Notes under the pieces: model-generated | What the model was told of the DNA's origin: nothing | Database searches by the model: none | What the model saw: only the letters and a program-made list of their open reading frames with translations | Part shown: one piece after another, positions 17,115-24,797 of the stretch | How the letters are laid out: each line of letters begins with the position of its first letter | Position numbering within the stretch: the stretch's first letter is position 1 | DNA from: Lachnospiraceae bacterium | GTDB taxonomy: Bacteria; Bacillota; Clostridia; Lachnospirales; Lachnospiraceae | Length of the DNA: 36,487 nt | Direction: 5' to 3' | Assembly: GCA_015056885.1 (NCBI GenBank) | Contig: SVFL01000028.1 | Span: forward strand, 1-36,487 | Made by a program: the position numbers and the translations under genes

Positions 17115-17681
17115 ATGGCTGTTACCTTAAGACGAATCCGGGAGAAGGATTTGGAACAGATAATGAACTGGCGTATGGACGAGGACATCACCCGCTATAT
17201 GAATACCAATCCTAAGCTTACGTTGGAAGGACAGAAAAGATGGCTTGAGTCCATAAGAAAGAATCCGGATGTGTCATATTGGATGATTTTGGTAGACGGT
17301 CAGGAAGCGGGGGTTATTAATCTTACCGGTTTGACCAGGGAGGATGGCAATCTGGGATGGGCCTATTATATGGGGGAAAAGCGGTTGCGTAGTATTAAAA
17401 CAGCGCTCTCCCTGGAAATGAGCATGTATGACTATATATTTGACATATTGGATAAAAATGCTCTATACAGTGATGTGTTTACCTTGAATATGGGGGTTAT
17501 TAAATTACATCTTTTATGTGGTTGTGAGATTGTGGAAGAAATTTACAATCATATTTGTAAAGAGGGTGTTTATTATGATGTTACTTTTATGCGCATGACC
17601 AAGGAAAGATGGTTCGACATCAGAGAAACAAAAAAATATGAGAAAATAGATTTTTCGTTAGGAGATGAGGAAGAAGAATGA
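17115..17681 (+). CDS. GNAT-fold acyltransferase, PseH-like with a degenerate CoA loop
   Basis: 188 residues from the ATG at 17115, which has AAGGGGGAT five bases upstream; the in-frame start at 17091 lies inside the ACP gene. The N-terminal half resembles PseH: W19-R20, a YMNTNPKLT stretch, then Trp-Leu-Glu-Ser and a GVINLTGL strand. The usual pyrophosphate loop (R-G-x-G-x-G) reads R90-L-R-S-I-K-T96 here, with all three glycines gone. PseH from Helicobacter and Campylobacter is also irregular here, so PseH remains a candidate. The position between the ACP gene and pseI suggests an acyl-ACP-using variant that acylates the 4-amino group of the PseC product (inference). Its stop overlaps the pseI start (ATGA). 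Confidence 0.75.
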   Translation: MAVTLRRIREKDLEQIMNWRMDEDITRYMNTNPKLTLEGQKRWLESIRKNPDVSYWMILVDGQEAGVINLTGLTREDGNLGWAYYMGEKRLRSIKTALSLEMSMYDYIFDILDKNALYSDVFTLNMGVIKLHLLCGCEIVEEIYNHICKEGVYYDVTFMRMTKERWFDIRETKKYEKIDFSLGDEEEE

Positions 17682-18736
17682 ACAAAGAAATCAGAATCGG
17701 CAATCATATAATCAGCGAAAATTCCCCTACTTTTATTATTGCAGAGATGTCTGCTAATCATAATATGGATTTTGATAGGGCGGTTGCAATTATGAAGGCA
17801 GCAAAGGATGCCGGAGCGGATGCAATAAAGATACAGACATATACGGCCGACACCATTACATTGGATTGTGATGATTCGTGTTTCCAAATCACACAGGGTA
17901 CTCTTTGGGATGGTACTACTTTGCATAAGTTGTATGAGACTGCTTATACGCCATGGGAATGGCAACCTAAGTTACAAAAAATCGCACAGGAAATGGGGCT
18001 GGAGTTTTTCTCTTCGCCTTTTGATTTGACTGCAGTGGATTTTCTGGAAGAGATGGATGTTTCGGCTTACAAAATAGCATCTTTTGAAATCAACGATATT
18101 CCTATGTTGAAAAAGATTGCCAAATTAGGAAAACCCATTATTTTAGCAACCGGCATTGCGCATTTGGCAGATATAGAGCTGGCTGTGAAAACCTGCAGAG
18201 AAGCAGGAAATGAGAATGTGATTATTTTAAAGTGTACTTCGGCTTATCCGGCACCCTATGAGGATGTTAATTTAAGAACGATTCCATCTGTAGCACAAAC
18301 CTTTGATTGTATTGCGGGTTTATCCGACCATACGATGGGAAGTGCAGTGCCCGGAGCCGCAGTGGCCTTGGGAGCAAAGGTTATAGAAAAGCACCTTACC
18401 TTGAGGAGAGCGGATGGAGGCGCTGACTCAGCATTTTCTATGGAACCGCAGGAATTTAAGGAAATGGTAGATAATATACGGAAAATCGAATTGGCATTGG
18501 GGAAGGTTACTTATGAATTGACTCCGAAAGCGGCAAGGGAAAGAGAGCATTCCCGTTCCCTTTTTGTGGCAGAAGACATGAAAGCCGGAGATGTGTTTAC
18601 ACCGGAAAATCTGCGTTCCATAAGGCCGGCAAACGGATTGCATACCATGTACTATGAAGAAATATTGGGTAAGAAAATAACAAAAGATGCTAAAATGGGA
18701 ACTCCCATGAGCTGGGATTTGGTGGATATGCAGTAG
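17678..18736 (+). CDS. pseI: pseudaminic acid synthase PseI
   Basis: A 352-residue NeuB-family enzyme that condenses 2,4-diacetamido-2,4,6-trideoxy-L-altrose with phosphoenolpyruvate to give pseudaminic acid. The TIM-barrel carries GADAIKIQTYTADTITL, the FFSSPFD motif, the YKIASFE strand, GLSDHT and EKHLTLRRADGGADSAFS. The C-terminal SAF/antifreeze-like domain (about 290-350) contains LRSIRPANGLH. The YTADT form after KIQ and the RADGG loop are more typical of PseI than of NeuB or LegI. Length is normal. The start overlaps the upstream GNAT stop by four bases with GAGGAAGAA as RBS, so translation is coupled. A modified acyl group on the substrate would have to be tolerated by this enzyme (inference). 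Confidence 0.93.
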   Translation: MNKEIRIGNHIISENSPTFIIAEMSANHNMDFDRAVAIMKAAKDAGADAIKIQTYTADTITLDCDDSCFQITQGTLWDGTTLHKLYETAYTPWEWQPKLQKIAQEMGLEFFSSPFDLTAVDFLEEMDVSAYKIASFEINDIPMLKKIAKLGKPIILATGIAHLADIELAVKTCREAGNENVIILKCTSAYPAPYEDVNLRTIPSVAQTFDCIAGLSDHTMGSAVPGAAVALGAKVIEKHLTLRRADGGADSAFSMEPQEFKEMVDNIRKIELALGKVTYELTPKAAREREHSRSLFVAEDMKAGDVFTPENLRSIRPANGLHTMYYEEILGKKITKDAKMGTPMSWDLVDMQ

Positions 18737-18812
18737 AATGTGTGAAAAGCACGGCAGAGTTTACGAAAGACAGAAGAAATAACTTGAAGAATAGATTTGT
18801 GAGGATAGGAAA

Positions 18813-20096
18813 ATGGAGATTAAAGCAGAAGCGAAAAAGATGAAACAAAGTGCACCTGTGCTGGCAGCTTCTACTATAGAGCAAAGGAATCAGGCTTTGG
18901 ATTTTATCGCGACAGCATTGGAACAGAATAAGGCGGAGATTTTTGAAGCTAATAAAAAGGATATGGAGTATGCGGAAAGTAAGCAGATTGCACAGTCCAT
19001 ACAGAAGAGATTAAAATACGACGAGAATAAATTAAGAGACAGTATCAGCGGTGTTTTGGAGCTGAAGGAATTAAGTGATCCTATCGGAAAGGTACTGATG
19101 CATAGACAGTTAGACGATGGTCTGATACTAAAGAAAATCAGTGTACCCATCGGAGTAATCGGTGTAATATTCGAGGCACGTCCGGATGCTATGGTGCAGG
19201 TGGCTTCACTCTGTATTAAGAGTGGTAACTGCGCAATCCTGAAAGGCGGTAAGGAAACCGCTAACACCAACAGAGTGCTTTTTGAGATTATTAAAAATGC
19301 AGTAATCAAGGCGGGACTTCCGGAACAGTGTTTGCTTCAGGCTGAGCAACACAACGAAATTGATGAACTCTTAAAATGCGACAGTGATGTGGATTTGCTG
19401 ATTCCCAGAGGAAGCAATCAGTTTGTACGATACATTATGGAAAACACCAAGATTCCGGTAATGGGACATTCCAGCGGAATTTGTCATATATATGTGGACA
19501 AGGATGCAAATCGGGAAGAGGCATTGACTGTGATTCTGGATGCCAAGAAAAATTATCCGGCAGCTTGTAATGCGGTTGAGACATTATTGATTCACAGAGA
19601 TATTGCGACAGAGTTTTTACCCCTTCTGGCAGCAATGTTTACGGAAGAAAATGTGAAGGTAAACGGTACGGCAGAAGTACAGAAGTTGATGGCGATGGAA
19701 GTGGGAATCATGCAGGAAGAAGAATTTGCCATGGAGTACAATGATATGGAAATTTCCATAAAATTGGTATCGGATGTAAACGAAGCAATACAGCACATTA
19801 ATTATTTCGGTTCCCATCATACAGACTGTATTGTGACTGAGAATGACGAAACGGCGGAATTCTTTGTTCAAATGATTGACAGTGCAGGAGTATATCACAA
19901 TTGTTCTACCAGATTTGCAGATGGATTCCGTTATGGATTCGGAGCAGAGGTGGGAATCAGTACAGGAAAACTGCATGCCAGAGGTCCGGTAGGCTTGGAC
20001 GGCTTAGTTACTTACAAGTATGTATTGCAGGGAAAAGGGCATATTGTAGGCGATTATTCAAGTGGTAAAAGGAAGTTTAAGCATAAGGATTTATAA
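18813..20096 (+). CDS. proA: gamma-glutamyl phosphate reductase (glutamate-5-semialdehyde dehydrogenase) ProA
   Basis: A 427-residue NADPH-dependent reductase of the proline pathway, converting glutamyl-5-phosphate to glutamate semialdehyde. The catalytic cysteine is C252 in AACNAVETLLIH. The family signature is complete from about nt 19774 (Val-x5-Ala then I-Q-H-I-N-Y-F-G-S-H-H-T-D). GVIGVIFEARPDAMVQ and GNCAILKGGKE are typical ProA blocks, and length is normal. It has its own RBS (GTGAGGAT). A 76-base gap after pseI is the longest around here, without a promoter I would trust. proB is not in the window. Its position between pseI and pseG is unexpected. Ordinary ProA is the best call; a pathway-specific role is speculative. 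Confidence 0.93.
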   Translation: MEIKAEAKKMKQSAPVLAASTIEQRNQALDFIATALEQNKAEIFEANKKDMEYAESKQIAQSIQKRLKYDENKLRDSISGVLELKELSDPIGKVLMHRQLDDGLILKKISVPIGVIGVIFEARPDAMVQVASLCIKSGNCAILKGGKETANTNRVLFEIIKNAVIKAGLPEQCLLQAEQHNEIDELLKCDSDVDLLIPRGSNQFVRYIMENTKIPVMGHSSGICHIYVDKDANREEALTVILDAKKNYPAACNAVETLLIHRDIATEFLPLLAAMFTEENVKVNGTAEVQKLMAMEVGIMQEEEFAMEYNDMEISIKLVSDVNEAIQHINYFGSHHTDCIVTENDETAEFFVQMIDSAGVYHNCSTRFADGFRYGFGAEVGISTGKLHARGPVGLDGLVTYKYVLQGKGHIVGDYSSGKRKFKHKDL

Positions 20097-20110
20097 AAGG
20101 GTAAGTGCAG

Positions 20111-21151
20111 ATGGAAGGAAAACAATCCACCATGATTTTCATTCGTACCGATGGTAATGAAATATTGGGTATGGGACATTTGATGCGTTGCATGTCTATT
20201 GCAAGAGCTTTGGAAGAGCGGAATGTAAGGTGCCTTTTTTTGGTGGCGCAACAGCCGGCAGGTGATTTTATAAAGGAAAAGGGATTTGCCTGTGAGGTGC
20301 TGAATACAGACTTTCGTGATATGGAGAAGGAGATACCTCTGTTAGAAATATTGGCTGAGAAGTATATGCCGAAGTGTTGGTTGGTGGATAGCTATCAGGT
20401 CACCGGAGAATATCTTTCTAAGCTGCGTAAGATGGCTCCTGCATTCTATATGGAAGATACCGGTGAGAATATATTCAAAGCGGACGGATTAATCAATTAT
20501 AATATATACGGACAGGATTTGAAATATGAAGAAAGATGCCCGTCCGGGATGCGTCTTCTTTTAGGGGTTGATTATGCACCGGTTAAGAGAGAATTCCTAA
20601 CGGCTGAGTATCAGATTCGTGATGAAGTGCGGAATATATTGATTACTATGGGCGGCAGTGATAAACTGAATATTGCAGGGAATTTGTGCAGGCATTTGAT
20701 AGAAGACCTTTCTGAAGAAGTAAGTCTGACCGTTATTGGCGGACGGTTTAATGGTCGTATAAACGAACTTATGAAGCTGCATAGAAAACACCCAAGGATT
20801 AAAGTATTGGTGGATGTTCCGGATATGTGGAATCGGATGCAAGAGGCAGATATTGCGGTATCGGCTGCCGGCAGTACCATGTACGAACTAAGTGCCATGG
20901 GAGTGCCTACGGTTTGTTGTTATTATGCGGATAATCAGAGGCGGATGGCAGAAGCTTGTGCTTCTCGGTTAGAATTAATAAATGCCGGGGATTATCGAAA
21001 AGACCCTGATGGAGTACTGAAGATAATGTCGGATGAGATATGTCAGTTGGTAAACAGTAAGGAAAAAAGAGAAAAATTATCTATCCGCATGAAGCAGGTT
21101 GTGGATGGCAAGGGAGTTGAGCGTATTGCTCAAGAATTATGTAATATTTGA
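20111..21151 (+). CDS. pseG: UDP-2,4-diacetamido-2,4,6-trideoxy-beta-L-altropyranose hydrolase PseG
   Basis: A nucleotide-sugar hydrolase of the GT-B fold (MurG-like) that removes UDP before the PseI condensation. The N-terminal RTDGNEILGMGHLMRC segment contains the family GxGH with the catalytic base histidine (H23). ITMGGSD lies mid-protein and an AAGSTMYELSAMGVPTVCCYYADNQ block forms the UDP site. I chose the ATG at 20111 because AAAAGGG at 20095-20101 is well spaced for it. The GTG at 20105 is too close, and an ATG at 20132 is possible. It starts 14 bases after proA and ends by overlapping a spurious upstream extension of the next gene. Confidence 0.92.
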   Translation: MEGKQSTMIFIRTDGNEILGMGHLMRCMSIARALEERNVRCLFLVAQQPAGDFIKEKGFACEVLNTDFRDMEKEIPLLEILAEKYMPKCWLVDSYQVTGEYLSKLRKMAPAFYMEDTGENIFKADGLINYNIYGQDLKYEERCPSGMRLLLGVDYAPVKREFLTAEYQIRDEVRNILITMGGSDKLNIAGNLCRHLIEDLSEEVSLTVIGGRFNGRINELMKLHRKHPRIKVLVDVPDMWNRMQEADIAVSAAGSTMYELSAMGVPTVCCYYADNQRRMAEACASRLELINAGDYRKDPDGVLKIMSDEICQLVNSKEKREKLSIRMKQVVDGKGVERIAQELCNI

Positions 21152-21183
21152 TTTCGGTTAAATATATAAAAAGCGAGGTAACA

Positions 21184-22734
21184 ATGTATATGAAGAGTCC
21201 TTCAGAGATTTTGGTTTACCTAAAACAGAATATGAAGAAAGAATGGAAGATTGCTTTTATCAGTACGTTCCTGATAGGAGTACTTTTGCATGCTCCCATG
21301 ATGATTCGGGATATTCCCAATCATGATGGCTTGGATAGTATGCATTTCAGCCAAAATATGATTGTATCAGGCAGGTGGTTTCTTTCCGTTGCCTGCGGCA
21401 TATCGTCCTATTATACCTTGCCTTGGCTAATCGGTATTCTTGCTATGATTTATCTTGGGTTAGCATCTGTGTTTCTGGTGGATTTCTTGGAAGTGAAGGA
21501 TACTATGTCCGTGGTATTGATTAGTGGGTTATTGGTATCTTTTCCGGCATTGGCGTCTACCTTTGCATATGTATTTACCATGGATGGTTATATGATGGCA
21601 GTACTGTTGGCTGTTTTGGCAGTATGGCTGACCAAGAATAAGCGAATGGGTTTTGTACCGGGAGCAGTATGTCTGGCTCTCAGTATAGCCATTTATCAAG
21701 CGTATTTACCCATAGCTGTAATATTGAGTATCTATGGTGTTTTAATGATTGCCATGGATAAGGGAGAAGTAAAGGAAAAGCTTCTGAATATGTTGCGATA
21801 TCTGTATATGGGACTTTTGGGCTGCATCGGATATTATGTGATTTTGCAAATTATGCTGAAGCTTCAACACACTGAAATCGGAACATATCAGGAAGGAAGC
21901 AGTTTGGGGCTCTTAGGCGGCATGGGCCTTTTAGAATGTATTAAGAACATATATGTTGACTTTTTTGCCTTTACCATTAATGGTAATGTGCTTATGAACA
22001 ATGTGTTTTCTGCCACAGCGCTTGTAGGTTTGGGCTTGGTGACTTTTGCTACCCTGATTCGTTTGATAGCCTATACGGATTGGTGGAAGAGTCCGTGGTT
22101 TTATGTGATAGCAATCCTTTTGCCGATTAGTCTGCCGGTTGCTACCAATATTATGCTTTTGATTTTGCCGGGTGTCACATATCATTTGTTGATGAGGTAT
22201 CAATGGGTTTTATATCCGATTTTGATGATAGTATTTGTAGCGAAGCATAATAAGGGGCTTTTGGGCGAAAAAAGACGAGAGTGGTTTATTGTACTATGTG
22301 CCATAGAGCTTATCTGGAATTTTGTAGTAACAGATCAGATTGCTTATTCCAACTTGCAGAAAAAATATGAAAAGACATATGCGTATTGTGTGAGACTTTT
22401 GGATAGAATAGAGCAGACGGAAGGATATTATAAAGGAATGCCTATTGCCATGATTGGTGTAGTGGGAGATGATTCTTATCCTGAAACAGATATTACTGAA
22501 AAAGTAACGGATAATCTCATCGGAATGAATGGGGAATGGCTGCTTTATACAGGAAATAATTACGAGCTGTTTATGAAGCATTATTTGGGAGCTACCTTAA
22601 ATATTTTGCCACCGGACAGCATGGAAGAGATGTATTATGACGAACGGTATAGGGCGATGGAAAGCTTCCCGGCACAGGGTTCCATACAGATTATAGATGG
22701 TGTGATGTATATAAAGACCGAAAACAAAGAGTAG
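21184..22734 (+). CDS. GtrII-like multi-pass glucosyltransferase (Glucos_trans_II type)
   Basis: About 516 residues with roughly eleven helices and a short C-terminal external tail. The start is taken at ATG 21184, preceded by GCGAGG; the longer frame from a TTG at 21148 overlaps the pseG stop and lacks an RBS. After helix 1 (about 23-41) the external loop reads with D48, D51 and H54, then G63-R-W65. This acidic plus GRW pattern is shared with GtrII-type O-antigen glucosyltransferases that use undecaprenyl-phosphate-glucose outside the cell. A GtrB-like synthase follows directly (22753), matching the gtrB-gtr(type) pairing of phage O-antigen modification. No GtrA-like flippase was seen. The sugar is inferred to be a hexose only by analogy. 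Confidence 0.72.
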   Translation: MYMKSPSEILVYLKQNMKKEWKIAFISTFLIGVLLHAPMMIRDIPNHDGLDSMHFSQNMIVSGRWFLSVACGISSYYTLPWLIGILAMIYLGLASVFLVDFLEVKDTMSVVLISGLLVSFPALASTFAYVFTMDGYMMAVLLAVLAVWLTKNKRMGFVPGAVCLALSIAIYQAYLPIAVILSIYGVLMIAMDKGEVKEKLLNMLRYLYMGLLGCIGYYVILQIMLKLQHTEIGTYQEGSSLGLLGGMGLLECIKNIYVDFFAFTINGNVLMNNVFSATALVGLGLVTFATLIRLIAYTDWWKSPWFYVIAILLPISLPVATNIMLLILPGVTYHLLMRYQWVLYPILMIVFVAKHNKGLLGEKRREWFIVLCAIELIWNFVVTDQIAYSNLQKKYEKTYAYCVRLLDRIEQTEGYYKGMPIAMIGVVGDDSYPETDITEKVTDNLIGMNGEWLLYTGNNYELFMKHYLGATLNILPPDSMEEMYYDERYRAMESFPAQGSIQIIDGVMYIKTENKE

Positions 22735-22752
22735 GGGAAAGTGAGGAACGGC

Positions 22753-23706
22753 ATGGCATTGTTGTCAATAGTACTTCCTTCGTACAATGAAGAGCAAAAT
22801 ATTGCAAATACAGCAAAGGTATTGTCTGATTTGCTGGAGCGGGAAGAAATCAAATATGAGCTGGTTTTTATCAGTGATGGTTCAAAAGATGCTACATATG
22901 AGGAAATACAAAAGGTCGCAGAAAACAATCCCAGAATAAAAGGTGCAAGATTCAGTCGTAATTTTGGTAAGGAAGCCAGTATTTTTGCAGGACTGAGGCT
23001 AACCACAGGAGATGCTGTGATTGTGATGGACTGTGATTTGCAGCATCCGCCGCATACCATTCCTGCTATGTGGAAGCTTTGGCAGGAAGGCTATGAGGTA
23101 ATCGAGGGAGTCAAGTCTGACCGAGGAAAGGAAAGTCTGGGATACAAAATGTCTGCCGGTATTTTCTACAAGGTCATGAGTAAACTGATAAAGATGGATA
23201 TGAATGCCTCTTCGGATTATAAATTGCTGGACCGTAAGGTGGTGGATGTATTACTACAGTTGCCGGAAAAGAATACTTTTTTCAGAGCACTTACCTTCTG
23301 GGCCGGCTTTAAGACCACTACCGTAGAATATGAGGTGCAGGAAAGAGCATATGGAACCAGTAAATGGTCAGTTATTAGTCTGATGAAGTATGCCGTAACC
23401 AATGCTACTTCCTTTAGTACCCTACCATTACAGTTGGTAACAGTTATGGGTATGGTATCCATATTAATGAGTGCTATATTAGGGATTCAGACTCTGGTAA
23501 GATATTTAATGGGAAATTCGGCAGAAGGTTTTACTACCGTTATTTTATTGATTCTGCTTATCGGTGGTTTCATTATGTTAAGCCTGGGTATTATTGGTCA
23601 TTATATTGCCCGTATTTATGAGGAAGTAAAGGGTAGGCCTAAGTATATAATCAGTGAAGTGACAGAGAATGTACAGGGAGAAGCAGTGGGTACCTGGAAG
23701 AAGTAA
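22753..23706 (+). CDS. GT2 family GtrB/ArnC-like polyprenyl-phosphate glycosyltransferase
   Basis: About 317 residues from the ATG at 22753, which has GTGAGG six bases upstream; the GTG at 22741 overlaps that site. The catalytic domain has SIVLPSYNEEQNI, FSRNFGKEASIFAGL (about 67-81) and D93-C-D95-L-Q-H-P-P, the classic GtrB/ArnC motif set. Two helices follow at about 228-252 and 262-290, then a short tail. It should synthesise an undecaprenyl-phosphate-hexose. The adjacent GtrII-like gene upstream is the likely user of this lipid-linked sugar. It is the third such synthase in the window, and its closer match to GtrB makes glucose the first guess for the donor (inference). Confidence 0.9.
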   Translation: MALLSIVLPSYNEEQNIANTAKVLSDLLEREEIKYELVFISDGSKDATYEEIQKVAENNPRIKGARFSRNFGKEASIFAGLRLTTGDAVIVMDCDLQHPPHTIPAMWKLWQEGYEVIEGVKSDRGKESLGYKMSAGIFYKVMSKLIKMDMNASSDYKLLDRKVVDVLLQLPEKNTFFRALTFWAGFKTTTVEYEVQERAYGTSKWSVISLMKYAVTNATSFSTLPLQLVTVMGMVSILMSAILGIQTLVRYLMGNSAEGFTTVILLILLIGGFIMLSLGIIGHYIARIYEEVKGRPKYIISEVTENVQGEAVGTWKK

Positions 23707-23726
23707 AGAAGAGAGGACTTGATTTT

Positions 23727-24797
23727 ATGAAAAAGAGAGTCGTAAGCATGGAGCTGCTTCGCATCATAGCCATGATGATGGTAGTCATGTTGCATTATTT
23801 GGGAAAAGGGAAATTGCTGGAACCGTTAACCGGCGAAATAAGCGTGAATGGTTATACGGCATGGGTTATTGAAAGTTTTTCCATTGTGGCAGTTAATGTG
23901 TATATGCTGATTAGCGGATATTTTTTGGTGAATTCCCGGTTTCGGATATCCAGAGTGATAGAGTTGGTATGTCAAGTTCTGTTTTATACCATCTTGGTGG
24001 AAGTGGTATTGGTAGCTTTGGGGTTTGTAGGGAAGGACGTATTGACATTGAATCGATTACTGGAGATAGTTTTCCCTTTACAGATGGAGCATTATTGGTT
24101 TATTACAGCTTATATTATTATGTATTTATTCAGTCCTATTCTTTCAACTGCAGTGCAGAATATGGAGCAGAAGCAGTTACGGAATGTGATTTTACTGTTG
24201 TTGGTATTTTTCTCATTGAGTAAATCGGTTTTACCTGTGCAGCTGATGATTGACAGAAAGGGATATGATTGCATTTGGTTTATTTGTGTGTTTCTGGTAG
24301 CTGCTTATATTCGACGGTATGGTCTGTCTTATTTCGAAAAGGGAAAGAATCGGGGATGGATATGCTATGTAGCAGGCATACTGGGAATCATGGCGGTGAC
24401 CTTGGTAGTCCGATTTGTTTATTTGAAAACAGGAAGCTTGGACCATTTCGTAGGTTCTGCTTTTCACTATAATCATATTTTTAACCTGCTGGCGGCAGTG
24501 GGATTGTTTTATGCATTCTTACGGATGGATATTCCTGCGGATAAGTTGATGTCAAAGCTTATATGCAGAGTGGCACCGTATACATTGGGAGTGTATTTAC
24601 TCCATGAACAGATTGATATGCGTAATTTGTGGCCGGGCTGGCTGGGTGTTTCTTCAGAAGGAAATGTCCTTCTGTTTGCAGGAAGAGCATTGTTTGCGGT
24701 ATTGACTGTGTTTGTAGTGGGTATTCTGGTAGATATGTTGAGAATGACAGTCTTTCAATTGGTTACTAAGAGGTTTGTAAATGACTCAAAAAAATAA
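23727..24797 (+). CDS. acyltransferase-3 family membrane O-acyltransferase
   Basis: 356 residues with about ten helices, of the Acyl_transf_3 (OafA/WecH-like) family. The N-terminal ELLRIIAMMMVVMLHYL segment carries the conserved membrane-embedded histidine H23. Later features are the EHYWFITAYI stretch and the VAPYTLGVYLLHE segment near the C terminus, both typical of this family. Such proteins move acetyl groups across the membrane onto surface polysaccharides, so O-acetylation of the exported glycan is likely. RBS AGAGGACTT precedes the ATG. The 3' end overlaps the next gene by 17 bases, indicating coupled translation. No SGNH domain is fused to it, but a separate membrane-anchored SGNH-like protein is encoded at 31328. 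Confidence 0.88.
   Translation: MKKRVVSMELLRIIAMMMVVMLHYLGKGKLLEPLTGEISVNGYTAWVIESFSIVAVNVYMLISGYFLVNSRFRISRVIELVCQVLFYTILVEVVLVALGFVGKDVLTLNRLLEIVFPLQMEHYWFITAYIIMYLFSPILSTAVQNMEQKQLRNVILLLLVFFSLSKSVLPVQLMIDRKGYDCIWFICVFLVAAYIRRYGLSYFEKGKNRGWICYVAGILGIMAVTLVVRFVYLKTGSLDHFVGSAFHYNHIFNLLAAVGLFYAFLRMDIPADKLMSKLICRVAPYTLGVYLLHEQIDMRNLWPGWLGVSSEGNVLLFAGRALFAVLTVFVVGILVDMLRMTVFQLVTKRFVNDSKK

Noticed and set aside
18813..20096. The ProA gene as a sugar-specific aldehyde dehydrogenase of the glycan pathway
   Set aside because: The full ProA signature and normal length make true gamma-glutamyl phosphate reductase far more likely; only its location is odd.
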